Positions 43,868-52,087 are shown, counted from the stretch's first letter. The stretch: 52,087 nt of DNA from Campylobacteraceae bacterium (GCA_027100635.1 JAMOOQ010000018.1:1-52087); one strand, 5' to 3'. The notes: a model not told the origin generated them from the sequence alone. Made by a program: numbers and translations.

Positions 43868-43940
43868 TGGTCGCTATAAGACTCGAACTTATGACATCTA
43901 CCTTGTAAGGGTAGCGCTCTACCAACTGAGCTAAGCGACC
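43868..43940 (-). tRNA. tRNA-Val(TAC), copy 1
   Basis: Acceptor stem GGTCGCT/AGCGACC, anticodon loop CTTACAA (TAC) and T loop GTTCGAGTC are visible, with CCA encoded at 43865-43867. The body is identical to copy 2 at 44312-44384. Confidence 0.95.
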
Positions 43941-43980
43941 TAAGATAATAAAGTTATAATTTATTTTAAATCATTAATGG

Positions 43981-44053
43981 CGACCCCTAAAGGATTTGAA
44001 CCTCTGTGTCTGCGATGAAAACGCAACATCCTTGGCCACTAGATGAAAGGGTC
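43981..44053 (-). tRNA. tRNA-Glu(TTC)
   Basis: Acceptor stem GACCCTT/AGGGGTC (with one G-T pair), anticodon loop TTTTCAT (TTC), T loop GTTCAAATC and encoded CCA (43978-43980). It is the only member of the array not duplicated. Confidence 0.95.
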
Positions 44054-44088
44054 GTAAATATTAAACCCAAATAAATCAAATTTAGTGG

Positions 44089-44161
44089 TGACCCGTTTAG
44101 GATTCGAACCTAAGGCCCATTCCTTAAAAGGGAATTGCTCTACCAACTGAGCTAACGGGTC
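44089..44161 (-). tRNA. tRNA-Lys(TTT), copy 1
   Basis: Acceptor stem GACCCGT/ACGGGTC, anticodon loop CTTTTAA (TTT), T loop GTTCGAATC and encoded CCA (44086-44088). Identical to copy 2 at 44402-44474. Confidence 0.95.
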
Positions 44162-44177
44162 ACTAAAAAGAAAATGG

Positions 44178-44251
44178 CGCGGCGGACGAGACTCGAACTC
44201 GCGACCCCCTGCGTGACAGGCAGGTATTCTAACCAACTGAACTACCACCGC
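44178..44251 (-). tRNA. tRNA-Asp(GTC), copy 2
   Basis: Same as copy 1 except one acceptor-stem base: the 3' strand is CCGCCGC, so the fifth pair of the stem (5' GCGGTGG) is T-G in place of T-A. CCA is encoded (44175-44177). The cloverleaf remains intact. Confidence 0.95.
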
Positions 44252-44311
44252 ACCTATAAAATATAAAAGAATTATATCATCAGTATCTTAATACAAGGAT
44301 AATACAAATGG

Positions 44312-44384
44312 TGGTCGCTATAAGACTCGAACTTATGACATCTACCTTGTAAGGGTAGCGCTCTACCAACTGAGCTAAGCGACC
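44312..44384 (-). tRNA. tRNA-Val(TAC), copy 2
   Basis: Identical body to copy 1 with anticodon TAC and encoded CCA (44309-44311). It follows tRNA-Lys copy 2 in the operon. Confidence 0.95.
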
Positions 44385-44401
44385 TAAAACACTTAAAGTG
44401 G

Positions 44402-44474
44402 TGACCCGTTTAGGATTCGAACCTAAGGCCCATTCCTTAAAAGGGAATTGCTCTACCAACTGAGCTAACGGGTC
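44402..44474 (-). tRNA. tRNA-Lys(TTT), copy 2
   Basis: First gene of the tRNA operon: acceptor GACCCGT/ACGGGTC, anticodon TTT, encoded CCA (44399-44401). A consensus promoter lies immediately upstream. Confidence 0.95.
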
Positions 44475-44491
44475 ATATTTAAGTGGACAAA

Positions 44492-44520
44492 ATTATATCT
44501 TATTTTTTTAAGATTGTCAA
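44492..44520 (-). promoter_or_regulatory. Consensus promoter of the tRNA operon
   Basis: On the minus strand a perfect TTGACA (44515-44520) is followed by a 17-bp spacer and a perfect TATAAT (44492-44497), ending 18 bp before the first tRNA base. Full -35 and -10 matches are expected for a stable-RNA operon and are rare elsewhere in this window. Confidence 0.85.
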
Positions 44521-44534
44521 GAGTTTTTTTAAAT

Positions 44535-45008
44535 TTATAATATTTTTTTACTTAATATCTCTATTGCTATATTTGTAGCTTGTTGTTGAACTTCATCTCT
44601 ATCTCCTAAAAATAGATATTTTGTTACAAATATATCTTTTGGTGTTAATACTCCAATATAAACTGTCCCCACTGGTTTATATTCAGTTCCTCCTGTTGGT
44701 CCTGCTATCCCACTAACAGCTATAGCATAATCACTATCTGCCATTTTCTTAATCCCTTTTAACATTAGAGTTACACATTCATCACTTACTGCTCCATAAT
44801 TATTTAATATTTCATTAGAAACCCCTAACCAATTATGTTTTATCTCATTTGAATAAGTTACACAAGAGCCATTAAAAACAGATGAAACCCCTGATATTGA
44901 TGTAAAAGCTGAGGCAATTCTACCACCTGTACAACTTTCAGCAAAACTTATGGTGCTATTTGATAATATTAATTTATCTACTATATTTTGTACTATTTGA
45001 TTCTTCAT
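44535..45008 (-). CDS. CinA C-terminal family nicotinamide-nucleotide amidohydrolase
   Basis: The 157-aa protein corresponds to the CinA C-terminal (PncC) domain: ISFAESCTGGRIASAF, VFNGSCVTYSNEIKHNWLGV, GAVSDECV and AVSGIAGPTGGTEYKPVGTVYIG (core SGIAGPTGG). PncC deamidates NMN to nicotinate mononucleotide in NAD recycling. The stand-alone domain without the N-terminal CinA part is common. It is divergent from the next membrane-protein gene across 57 bp. Confidence 0.93.
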   Translation of the reverse strand: MKNQIVQNIVDKLILSNSTISFAESCTGGRIASAFTSISGVSSVFNGSCVTYSNEIKHNWLGVSNEILNNYGAVSDECVTLMLKGIKKMADSDYAIAVSGIAGPTGGTEYKPVGTVYIGVLTPKDIFVTKYLFLGDRDEVQQQATNIAIEILSKKIL

Positions 45009-45065
45009 AATAAAATTATAACTAATTTATTCTAATATTTTATAAATTTTGGATAAAATTCAACT

Positions 45066-45455
45066 ATGAATTATTTAATAGAGATAATGGTAATAATGAT
45101 ATTACTGGAAATTTTTGAGGCAAATTGGCAACGAGCAGAGACGATTGAAGGGATACTCCAAAAATCTTACTTTTTATATAAAAAAAGTATTTTCTTATTC
45201 TTTTTAATGCATCCAACATTTTATTTTGTGCTATTTGTATCATTATATACAGATACATTAAATTTTGGAATTGTTGCCATATTAACATTTAAGGTATTAG
45301 ATTTTATGTTTAAACTAGATATTATAGATAAATATTTTATTAAAAATAATTTAGATTATACTTTAAAAGAGTTATTAAAAACTGAAACTAATCCTTGGTA
45401 TTTCTTGATGGGACTAAGCCTATATGTTCCTACTCTTTTTTACTCATTAACCTAA
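45066..45455 (+). CDS. Hypothetical membrane protein upstream of panC
   Basis: The 129-aa protein has three hydrophobic segments (about 3-16, 38-62 and 113-128) and no signal-peptide cleavage site. I do not recognise a named family. It ends 9 bp before panC on the same strand and is probably in one operon with panC and cysE. Its function is unknown. Confidence 0.7.
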   Translation: MNYLIEIMVIMILLEIFEANWQRAETIEGILQKSYFLYKKSIFLFFLMHPTFYFVLFVSLYTDTLNFGIVAILTFKVLDFMFKLDIIDKYFIKNNLDYTLKELLKTETNPWYFLMGLSLYVPTLFYSLT

Positions 45456-45464
45456 GGAGATATT

Positions 45465-46289
45465 TTGATAATAGCAAAAAGTATAAATGAACTATATGAA
45501 GCAAAAAAAAATTTAATAGGTTCTATCGGTTTTGTACCTACTATGGGTGCATTACACAATGGACATATATCGTTAATTAGACGAGCTAAGGATGAAAATA
45601 AAATAGTGATAGTATCTATTTTTGTTAATCCTACACAGTTTTTGGAGGGTGAAGATTTTTCTACTTATCCACGAAAAGATTTAGCAGATATAGAGATTTG
45701 TAAAATGTCAAAAGTGGATATTTTATTTATGCCATCTATTAATAGTATGTATAAAAAAGATGAGTTAATTATTATGGCTCCTTCAATAGGAGGATATGTT
45801 TTAGATGGAGCTTCAAGACCAAAGCACTTTGATGGAATGCTACAAATTGTTATGAAACTATTAAATTTAACATCCGCCACTAAAGCATATTTTGGCAAAA
45901 AAGATGCTCAACAGTTAGCGTTAATAAAACAGATGGTAAATCATTATTTTTTAGATGTAGAGATAGTTGAATGTGAAATTATACGAGAGTGTAATGGATT
46001 AGCAATGAGTAGCAGAAATAGTTATCTTTCGCCAAAAGATAAAATAAGAGCATTAACTATTTTTCAATCACTAAATTTAGCAATATCAATGATTTTTAAG
46101 AAAGAGTTAAACACAAAGATAATAAAACAAGAGATGAAAAAGGTACTCTCAAAAGTTGATAAGATAGAGTATATTGAGATAGTTAATAGAGATTTTCACT
46201 CATTAGAGAGTGTTGAGCTTCAAGGTACAATTATACTTGTGGCTGTTTATATTGGTGATACAAGACTGATAGATAATATTTGGATTTAA
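45465..46289 (+). CDS. panC: Pantothenate synthetase
   Basis: PanC joins pantoate and beta-alanine using ATP. The 274-aa protein has the HIGH-like motif VPTMGALHNGHISLI, FVNPTQF, FGKKDAQQLALI, and the KMSKS-like AMSSRNSYL. All are standard. The start is TTG at 45465 with GGAGA 6 bp before it. cysE follows after 12 bp. Confidence 0.95.
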   Translation: MIIAKSINELYEAKKNLIGSIGFVPTMGALHNGHISLIRRAKDENKIVIVSIFVNPTQFLEGEDFSTYPRKDLADIEICKMSKVDILFMPSINSMYKKDELIIMAPSIGGYVLDGASRPKHFDGMLQIVMKLLNLTSATKAYFGKKDAQQLALIKQMVNHYFLDVEIVECEIIRECNGLAMSSRNSYLSPKDKIRALTIFQSLNLAISMIFKKELNTKIIKQEMKKVLSKVDKIEYIEIVNRDFHSLESVELQGTIILVAVYIGDTRLIDNIWI

Positions 46290-46301
46290 GGAACAATAAT
46301 A

Positions 46302-47000
46302 ATGTTTAAAACAATTAAAGAGGATTTTGCAAATGTCAAAAGAAATGACCCTGCACTGCACTCTATATTTGAGCTATTTTTTAACTACCCTGGATTATGG
46401 GCTATGTTTTTTTATAGAGTAGCACATAAATTATATGGATATGGACTTCGTTTTTTACCAAGATTTATATCTGCTATTGGGCAATTTTTAACAACAATTG
46501 ATATTCACCCAGCAGCAACTATTGGCAAAAGAGTATTTATTGACCATGGTGTAGGTGTGGTTATTGGTGAAACTGCTATTATAGAAGATGATGTATTGAT
46601 ATATCAACAAGTTACACTAGGTGGTGTTAGCTTAACTCATGGGAAAAGACACCCAACAATCAAAAAAGGTGTAGTAATTGGAGCAGGAGCAAAAGTTTTA
46701 GGAAATATCACTATAGGTGAAAACTCAAAAATTGGTGCAAATTCTGTAGTGGTTAAAGATGTCCCACCAGACTCTACAGCAGTTGGAATTCCTGCAAGAG
46801 TTATAATTAGAGGGTTTGATAAAAGCCCACTAAGTCATAATAAAATACCAGATATTAACAAAGAGATTTTTGAATATCTTATCAAAAAAATAGCTGTTTT
46901 AGAACATACTATAAAAACTGGAGATACAGATTTAATGGATAAAGAGGATGATGAATTAGATGAGATATATAACACATTTTTAAAAACTATGGATAATTAG
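46302..47000 (+). CDS. cysE: Serine O-acetyltransferase
   Basis: CysE makes O-acetylserine for cysteine synthesis. The 232-aa protein has an N-terminal helical region and a left-handed beta-helix of hexapeptide repeats: DIHPAATIGKRVFIDHGVGVVIGETA (core IDHGVGVVIGE), GVVIGAGAKVLGNITIG, and the VPPDSTAVGIPAR end of the helix. It is followed by a ~30-residue acidic tail. It is in line with panC. Confidence 0.95.
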   Translation: MFKTIKEDFANVKRNDPALHSIFELFFNYPGLWAMFFYRVAHKLYGYGLRFLPRFISAIGQFLTTIDIHPAATIGKRVFIDHGVGVVIGETAIIEDDVLIYQQVTLGGVSLTHGKRHPTIKKGVVIGAGAKVLGNITIGENSKIGANSVVVKDVPPDSTAVGIPARVIIRGFDKSPLSHNKIPDINKEIFEYLIKKIAVLEHTIKTGDTDLMDKEDDELDEIYNTFLKTMDN

Positions 47001-47017
47001 GGGAAGGATATTTAAAT

Positions 47018-47062
47018 ATGACAGGAAAAGATATTAAAACTTATGGTAGCAAAAATAAGTAA
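47018..47062 (+). other. Very short ORF, possible leader or remnant
   Basis: Fourteen codons (MTGKDIKTYGSKNK) follow a good AAGGA site 17 bp after the cysE stop. The frame is short enough to be chance or the relic of a longer gene. Nothing in it identifies a family. It lies in the 115-bp gap before the cytochrome gene. Confidence 0.25.
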
Positions 47063-47076
47063 AAATTAATCAACTT

Positions 47077-47082
47077 TATAAT
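47077..47082 (+). promoter_or_regulatory. Putative -10 box for the multiheme cytochrome gene
   Basis: TATAAT lies 34 bp upstream of the cytochrome ATG; a second TATAAT at 47094-47099 is too close to the start to be the sole box. The -35 region is not clear. An AAGGA ribosome-binding site is 9 bp before the ATG. Confidence 0.35.
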
Positions 47083-47115
47083 ATTATCTGAAATATAATT
47101 TTAAGGATAAAACTT

Positions 47116-49506
47116 ATGAAGAGATTGATTTTAATATTTCTATTAATTACAAATATAGTTTTTGGAGCTGATAATAGCTGTGCATCGTGTCATAATGGCA
47201 TTGAAAAGATTCGTTCCCATAATTCTAAAATGATGAAAGCAATTTTGGAAATATCTGATAAATCAGGAAACAAAGGTAATGACTGTATAGTTTGTCATGG
47301 TGGAAATCCATCTAAAATGGCTAAAAATGAGGCTCATAGTGGAACAATTGAGTATTTTAAAACCAATAAAGGTCCAAAAGAGTTCTATCCCTCACCAACA
47401 AGCCCATGGATAAATAAGAACACTTGTGGTATGTGTCATCCTAATCAAGTAAATGCTCAAATGAACTCACTTATGGCAACAGAGGGTGGTAAAATTCAAG
47501 GTGCTTTATGGAGTTTTGGAGGTAAAAATGGATATAAACATAATATTGGAAACTTCAAAACTAAAAATCCTAAAGATTTACATTCAAGATTTGGTACAGA
47601 TAAGTATAGAAAATATATGGAGACTCTATCAAAATTAGAACCACAAGCATTTCCTAGCGAGATGATACCTCTTCCTCCTGCTCCAACTGCTGATGAGGTA
47701 GAAAAAGATCCATCATTAGCTGTTTATACATATCTTCGTCAAGAGTGCTTAAGATGTCATACTACAGGAAAAGGGCGACAAAAAAGAGGCGATTTTAGAG
47801 GAATTGGATGTGCATCTTGTCATATTCCATACTCAAATAGTGGGCTTTATGAAGGCAATGATACGATGATAGATAAAAACGCTTCAGGGCATCTATTAGT
47901 CCACTCTATCCAATCTTCAAGAAAAGTAAAAGTACAAGTCCATGATGTAAATTATAGTGGGATTCCAGTTGAAACTTGTAGCACTTGCCATAACCGTGGT
48001 AAAAGAATTGGAGTATCGTATCAAGGATTAATGGAGACTGCATATAACGCAACTTTTGATGATGAGGGTAATGGACAACCAAAACTTCATACTAAAAGAT
48101 ATATCCATATGCAAAAAGATATTCACTATCAAAAAGGGATGCTTTGTCAAGATTGTCATACATCTAATGATTTGCATGGTGATGGATTTTTAAGTGGGGC
48201 AAATGCTGGGGCTGTAGAGATTGAGTGTCAAGATTGTCATGGAACAACCAAAAAATATCCATGGGAACTTCCTCTTGGATATTCTGATGAGTTTAATACC
48301 ACTGCTAAAACTGGAGTGGGTAGAGGTATTACAAATACCTTAGCTGAGTATTTAAAACAGAGAACAGTATATCCTAAAAAAGATGGATATTTACTAAGTG
48401 CAAGAGGTAATCCATTGCCAAATGTGGTACGAAATGGAGATAAAGTTACAGTCCATTTAGCATCAGGGAAAGATATTGAACTCTCCCCTTTAAAGACTCT
48501 CAAAAATGAAGAGAAACTCTCAAAAGAGGGATTATTAGCCATGGATAGTATAAGTAGTCATACTGATAATATGGAGTGTTACACTTGTCATGCGACTTGG
48601 GCTCCTCAATGTTATGGATGTCATGTCAAGATTGATTATTCAGATGGTAAAAAAAATGTAGATTGGGTAAAAGCTGCTCATGATAGAGATATTCACGGCT
48701 CAACAGGAGTGATGAAAAATCTTAAAGATTATCTAGTAGATGGTAAAGTAACAGAAACACGAAGCTTTTTAAGATGGGAAAGCCCACCACTTGCACAAAA
48801 TGGAGAGGGTAGAATTAGCCCAACAATCCCAGGATGTCAAACCACAATTACAGTAATTGGCAAAGATGGAAAAGCACTACTTAAAAATCATATATATAAA
48901 ATTAAGAATGTAGAGGGTGCTGGAGAAGAGGGGCAAAATGCAATTGATATGGCACCAATCCAACCCCATACAATTAGCAAAGAGAGCCGAACTTGTGAAG
49001 ATTGTCATGCAACAAAAAAAGCTTTGGGTTATGGGATAACAGGAGCTACAACTACAGCATCACCTAGCAAAGATGCAATAGCAGAGATTATGAGTGCAGA
49101 TGGTCAAATCCTACCAAAGCAATATATTCCTCAAATAAATGCAATTCCAAATCTAATCAACGACTACTCTAAATTTATAGATGAAAATGGTACGCAACTA
49201 CAAACAGTAGGACATCATTGGAGTTTATCAGCTCCTTTAAATGCAGAACAACGAGCTAAACTTGATAGAGAGGGAGTTTGTATGAGTTGTCATATTGATA
49301 TTCCAAAAGGCAATCTTGCTATAAATGCCATGAGCCATATAGCACAATATGCAGGAGTAACGATTGATAATGATATGCACAAAGATATATTAAATAAAGT
49401 TGTAAATCTAGGGGCTATTGTACAAGTTGGTTTGCCACTTATTTTTGTGATTTTGTTTGTGATTTGGTGGGTTAGAAGAAAAAAGTATAAAGATGATAAA
49501 TATTAG
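47116..49506 (+). CDS. Membrane-anchored dodecahaem cytochrome c
   Basis: The 796-aa protein has a signal peptide (1-17) and twelve CxxCH haem c sites, starting at Cys22 and including CASCH (twice), CIVCH, CGMCH, CLRCH, CSTCH, CQDCH (twice), CYTCH, CYGCH, CEDCH and CMSCH. A C-terminal transmembrane helix (about 767-786, LGAIVQVGLPLIFVILFVIWW, core) is followed by a basic tail, so the haem domain faces the periplasm. I do not recognise a defined enzyme (not NrfA, Hao or Otr by haem count). It is likely an electron-transfer or reductase protein of anaerobic respiration. It overlaps the next gene by 14 bp. Confidence 0.85.
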   Translation: MKRLILIFLLITNIVFGADNSCASCHNGIEKIRSHNSKMMKAILEISDKSGNKGNDCIVCHGGNPSKMAKNEAHSGTIEYFKTNKGPKEFYPSPTSPWINKNTCGMCHPNQVNAQMNSLMATEGGKIQGALWSFGGKNGYKHNIGNFKTKNPKDLHSRFGTDKYRKYMETLSKLEPQAFPSEMIPLPPAPTADEVEKDPSLAVYTYLRQECLRCHTTGKGRQKRGDFRGIGCASCHIPYSNSGLYEGNDTMIDKNASGHLLVHSIQSSRKVKVQVHDVNYSGIPVETCSTCHNRGKRIGVSYQGLMETAYNATFDDEGNGQPKLHTKRYIHMQKDIHYQKGMLCQDCHTSNDLHGDGFLSGANAGAVEIECQDCHGTTKKYPWELPLGYSDEFNTTAKTGVGRGITNTLAEYLKQRTVYPKKDGYLLSARGNPLPNVVRNGDKVTVHLASGKDIELSPLKTLKNEEKLSKEGLLAMDSISSHTDNMECYTCHATWAPQCYGCHVKIDYSDGKKNVDWVKAAHDRDIHGSTGVMKNLKDYLVDGKVTETRSFLRWESPPLAQNGEGRISPTIPGCQTTITVIGKDGKALLKNHIYKIKNVEGAGEEGQNAIDMAPIQPHTISKESRTCEDCHATKKALGYGITGATTTASPSKDAIAEIMSADGQILPKQYIPQINAIPNLINDYSKFIDENGTQLQTVGHHWSLSAPLNAEQRAKLDREGVCMSCHIDIPKGNLAINAMSHIAQYAGVTIDNDMHKDILNKVVNLGAIVQVGLPLIFVILFVIWWVRRKKYKDDKY

Positions 49507-49891
49507 ATATTTGATTTTATTTTTTATTTTAAGTATTATTTATATATTTACTATTTTTGGTGGTGCAGTTATGGAATTAAATTTAACCTCTTTTTTAAGT
49601 GTATCATTTTTACTTATTCCATCTACTCCATTTATAGGAAAGTTTATATTAAAAGAAAATTCAAAAGTAGATAATTTTTATATATCTTATATTCTACTTA
49701 TTCTTGCTATATTACCTACTTCTGGAGATTTAGCAGGTAATATTAATTATCCTTATTTTATATTTGATTTAATGGAAATTAATCATTTTCATTATAGTAA
49801 AAATGGCGTTTCTGAATCTTATCTATATCCAATGATTTTTATTACAATGATAGGTATGATTATGGTTGCAAAATTTTATAATAAAGAATAA
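49493..49891 (+). CDS. Hypothetical membrane protein coupled to the dodecahaem cytochrome
   Basis: The 132-aa protein has about four hydrophobic segments (about 5-27, 30-51, 61-80 and 111-127). A loop carries histidines (MEINHFHYSKNG) that could bind haem or metal. The ATG lies 14 bp inside the cytochrome gene, so the two are translationally coupled. I infer a quinol-side or membrane partner of the cytochrome; no known family is recognised. Confidence 0.65.
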   Translation: MINIRYLILFFILSIIYIFTIFGGAVMELNLTSFLSVSFLLIPSTPFIGKFILKENSKVDNFYISYILLILAILPTSGDLAGNINYPYFIFDLMEINHFHYSKNGVSESYLYPMIFITMIGMIMVAKFYNKE

Positions 49892-49907
49892 TAAATTTAA
49901 TTCGTAG

Positions 49908-49929
49908 GTCGCGAGTCCCCGACTCCGAC
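49908..49929. terminator. GC-rich hairpin between convergent genes
   Basis: GAGTC (49913-49917), a CCC loop and GACTC (49921-49925) form a perfect stem, extended by GTCG/CGAC with one bulged C. It sits between the convergent membrane-protein gene and the CHASE2 cyclase gene. The GC content is strikingly higher than its surroundings, so it may be another dispersed small repeat acting as terminator. Confidence 0.5.
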
Positions 49930-49959
49930 TTTAATATCTTAAATTTTGATGTTACTTAG

Positions 49960-51979
49960 TTATTTAGTTGTCATTTTTAATATAGGTGTAAATTTTAAAG
50001 ATGAATTATCTAAAAACTGTTTACATCTTTTAATATAAAATTTATATAATATACTAGGGTTATCCTCTTCTAATTGAATAAAAATATTATAAGCAGTTTT
50101 TATATGAGCATCTCTAAAATATTCTATTGCTTTTGTATATATCTCTATTTCATTATTTGATATATCTTTATTTTTACATAATACTTCAAAAATCTCAACA
50201 GCTTTATTTTTACCTTTTACCTCTACCAAATCAATTGGTCTAATTTTATAACTCTCTTTTAATTTAGATTTTGTGGCACTAGATATTAAAATCTGACCAC
50301 CATATTGTTTAGTTAATCCCTCTAGTCTTGATGCAAGGTTTACATTATCTCCAATAATAGTATAATCTGAACGACCATAAGAACCCATATCTCCAGCAGT
50401 TACTCTACCAGTATGCAAACCTATCCCAATATTAATCGTTACATCATATTCAGGTGTAATCTCTTTATTTATATCAACAAGCATCTCAATTTGTGCTACA
50501 GCACTTTTTAATGCCTTATCAGCATGATTTGGAATCTCTATGGGTGCATTCCAGTATGCCATAATAGCATCTCCAATAAATTTATCAATTGTACCTTTAT
50601 AATCTATAATACAATCAACCATTGGAGTCATATATCTATTTAACATTTGAATTAGTCTACCAGGAGAACCTATTTTTTCTGATATACTAGTAAATGAGCG
50701 AATATCACTAAAGAATATTGTGGCTTCTACCTCTTTTGATATAATTAGCTCCTCTGCTGAGTGTTCTAAAAGATACTCCATTACAGCAGGAGATACTTTT
50801 TTACCAAGCATTCTTTTTGCCTCTTCTTTTTGTTTTGATGCTAAGATATAATCAATAGATACAGATAAAACTAGTGTAAGAATAAAAGATATTAAAGGAA
50901 ATAGAAGATTTAAAACAACACCATATTCAAATAAAAGTACAAAAAAGATTTGAAAGATAATATAAATTAGAATTATAGCAATAGGTATAACAATCCAAGA
51001 CTTAACGATGGAGAAGATAATCATAGAGATAATAATAATCAACCATATCATTGTTAAATCATACTCTTTCTTATCTGTAGGTATTTTTAAAAAGTCTCCT
51101 GATAAAATATTATCAATCACATTTGCATGTATCTCAACACCATTTATAGACCTATCAAAAACCATAGCTCTAGTATCTACTAAACCCATTGATGAAGTAC
51201 CAATAATTACAAACTTATCTTTTATATCATTTTTGTTAAAAGAGCCATCCATTATATCAGCTATACTAATATATTTAAAATGTTTTTTTGGACCTCTAAA
51301 ATTTATAATAAGCTGACCTTGGTTATCTGTGGGTATCTTATACTCTCCAAATTCAATACGCTCTACACCATTTGGACTACTAATAATTTGAACCTTATTG
51401 CTATTACTATAAATTCTTACCATCTCAAGAGCTAAAGATGGATAGATAGTATTATCATATTTTATAATTAAAGGGACTCTTCTAATCATACCACCAAAAT
51501 CAGGATTATTATTAAAAAACCCACTTGAATAGAGAGAGTTTTGGAGGATTGGTATATTTAAAACAACACTATTAAATGTATGAATATCTCCATCAATTAT
51601 TCCTCTTGATATAAATACTGCAGGAATCATTGGTACATTTGTTTCTTTTTTCTCATCAAAAGTAAATGTATATCCACCTACCACAGGGGTAGATGCAAAA
51701 CATTTAGCTAAAATTTCATCATAATTGGCTAATTTTTTTGATTTATTAATAATCTTTGATTGTAGTTTATGAGGAGATGTTCTATCCTCTTCTGCAAAAA
51801 CAATATCGAGTCCAATAATTCTAGCTCCAGCATCTGTGACTTTATATATTAAATCCGCAAAGATATTTCGCGACCATGGCCATTGTCCAAGTTTTTTTAA
51901 TGATTTTTCATCAATATCTACAATAACTACACTATCTGATTTTGGTAATTTCCCACGAACATTAAACCGACATTCATCA
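49960..51979 (-). pseudogene. CHASE2-adenylate/guanylate cyclase, 5' end lost at an IS-like junction
   Basis: The frame encodes a CHASE2 extracellular sensor domain, with FNVRGKLPKSDSVVIVDIDE and GQWPWSRN (core) near its start. Three transmembrane helices follow, then a class III cyclase domain with TIFFSDIRSFTSISEK, DKFIGDAIMAYWNAP and RSDYTIIGDNVNLASRLEG (core metal, transition-state and base motifs). Homology reaches back to about 51964. Upstream, the sequence becomes the IS-like end with an in-frame TAG, and no ATG lies in the 280 bp between them. The first possible in-frame start is the GTG at 51684, which would remove the first third of CHASE2 and the signal/TM anchor. The gene is probably disrupted. 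Confidence 0.75.
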
Positions 51980-52087
51980 CCCCTCTAAACTTAAACTAAT
52001 ATAAAACAACTAATCATAAAACTCTTCATAATCATCCCCTAAGCACTCCAAAATAATCTCATGATTTTCATTAAAATAGTCCAATTG
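51967..52087 (-). mobile_element. IS-like element end, right copy
   Basis: The reverse complement matches positions 5-125 with one mismatch. It carries the same ORF tail (stop TAG at 52010-52012) and the same 43-bp post-stop sequence. It then joins CHASE2 coding sequence directly, so this copy appears to have inserted into the cyclase gene. The rest of the element lies outside the window. Confidence 0.6.
52010..52087 (-). CDS. 3' end of the same unidentified ORF, partial (right copy)
   Basis: Twenty-five codons plus TAG encode the same C-terminal tail as 2-82, ending DDYEEFYD. The only difference is the synonymous GAC for GAT. It is consistent with a transposase reading into the contig from outside. 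Confidence 0.5.
   Translation of the reverse strand, partial: QLDYFNENHEIILECLGDDYEEFYD

Noticed and set aside
44039-44248. 69-aa ORF on the minus strand with VRIPACHAGGREFESRP-like sequence
   Set aside because: It lies across tRNA-Lys and tRNA-Asp genes. This peptide pattern is the well-known spurious translation of tRNA arrays.
47018-47062. Remnant of speA or another gene after cysE
   Set aside because: Fourteen codons are too few to support any identity. It is listed only as a very short ORF.

Overview
The window is an AT-rich, gene-dense bacterial segment. Its gene content (CANSDH-type carboxynorspermidine dehydrogenase, HP0958-like zinc-ribbon protein, degenerate-RCK potassium channel, Campylobacterota-style molybdopterin oxidoreductase, multiheme cytochrome c, short PabB) and many TTG/GTG starts point to a free-living member of the Campylobacterota (Epsilonproteobacteria), broadly Sulfurimonas/Arcobacter-like. 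The genus cannot be fixed by eye. The first and last ~121 bp are the same sequence in inverted orientation and carry the 3' end of one coding sequence. The window therefore looks like a complete assembly contig bounded by two copies of a multicopy, IS-like element.

Layout. 0.3-3.9 kb (minus): K+ channel, L28, pabB, pyrB and a small membrane protein. 4.0-7.7 kb (minus): an anaerobic ribonucleotide reductase operon in which NrdD stops right after its zinc motif. The missing glycyl-radical tail is a separate 49-codon ORF two genes downstream, next to nrdG; a NifU/IscU-like protein and an LpdD-like protein lie between. 7.9-15.6 kb (minus): carboxynorspermidine dehydrogenase, hemH, bpt, DedA, accA-fabF-acpP, rhomboid protease, hisF. 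15.8-17.0 kb (plus): FadL-like porin, followed by a ~120-bp MITE-like element. 17.1-28.3 kb (minus): LemA, waaA, zinc-ribbon protein, Nif3-like protein, a ParB-AAA ATPase + TOPRIM pair (candidate defence module), molybdopterin oxidoreductase, HlyD-like protein, gltX, trpS.

28.3-31.1 kb (minus) is a very AT-rich accessory patch (APH-like kinase, unknown proteins, DUF2442/DUF4160 pair), followed by mraY. 32.2-42.4 kb (plus): gpmI, a membrane-anchored deformylase pseudoenzyme, a DUF2130 coiled-coil protein, mobB, an inserted cassette, fbp, a small Cys-rich protein and pbpC. The cassette (37.0-39.2 kb) is flanked by a 24-bp direct repeat that splits an ancestral mobB-fbp junction. It carries mazE, a truncated mazF, two DUF488 genes and a dual-OB-like gene. 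42.5-45.0 kb (minus): metK, a seven-gene tRNA operon with a duplicated Lys/Val/Asp block and a consensus promoter, and a CinA/PncC protein. 45.1-49.9 kb (plus): membrane protein, panC, cysE, a 12-haem cytochrome c and a small membrane protein. 50.0-52.0 kb (minus): a CHASE2-adenylate cyclase whose 5' end is replaced by the IS-like end.

Most genes are housekeeping. The most notable accessory signals are the split NrdD, the direct-repeat-bounded DUF488/DUF488/DuOB cassette, the ParB-AAA/TOPRIM pair, the deformylase pseudoenzyme and the inverted IS-like contig ends.
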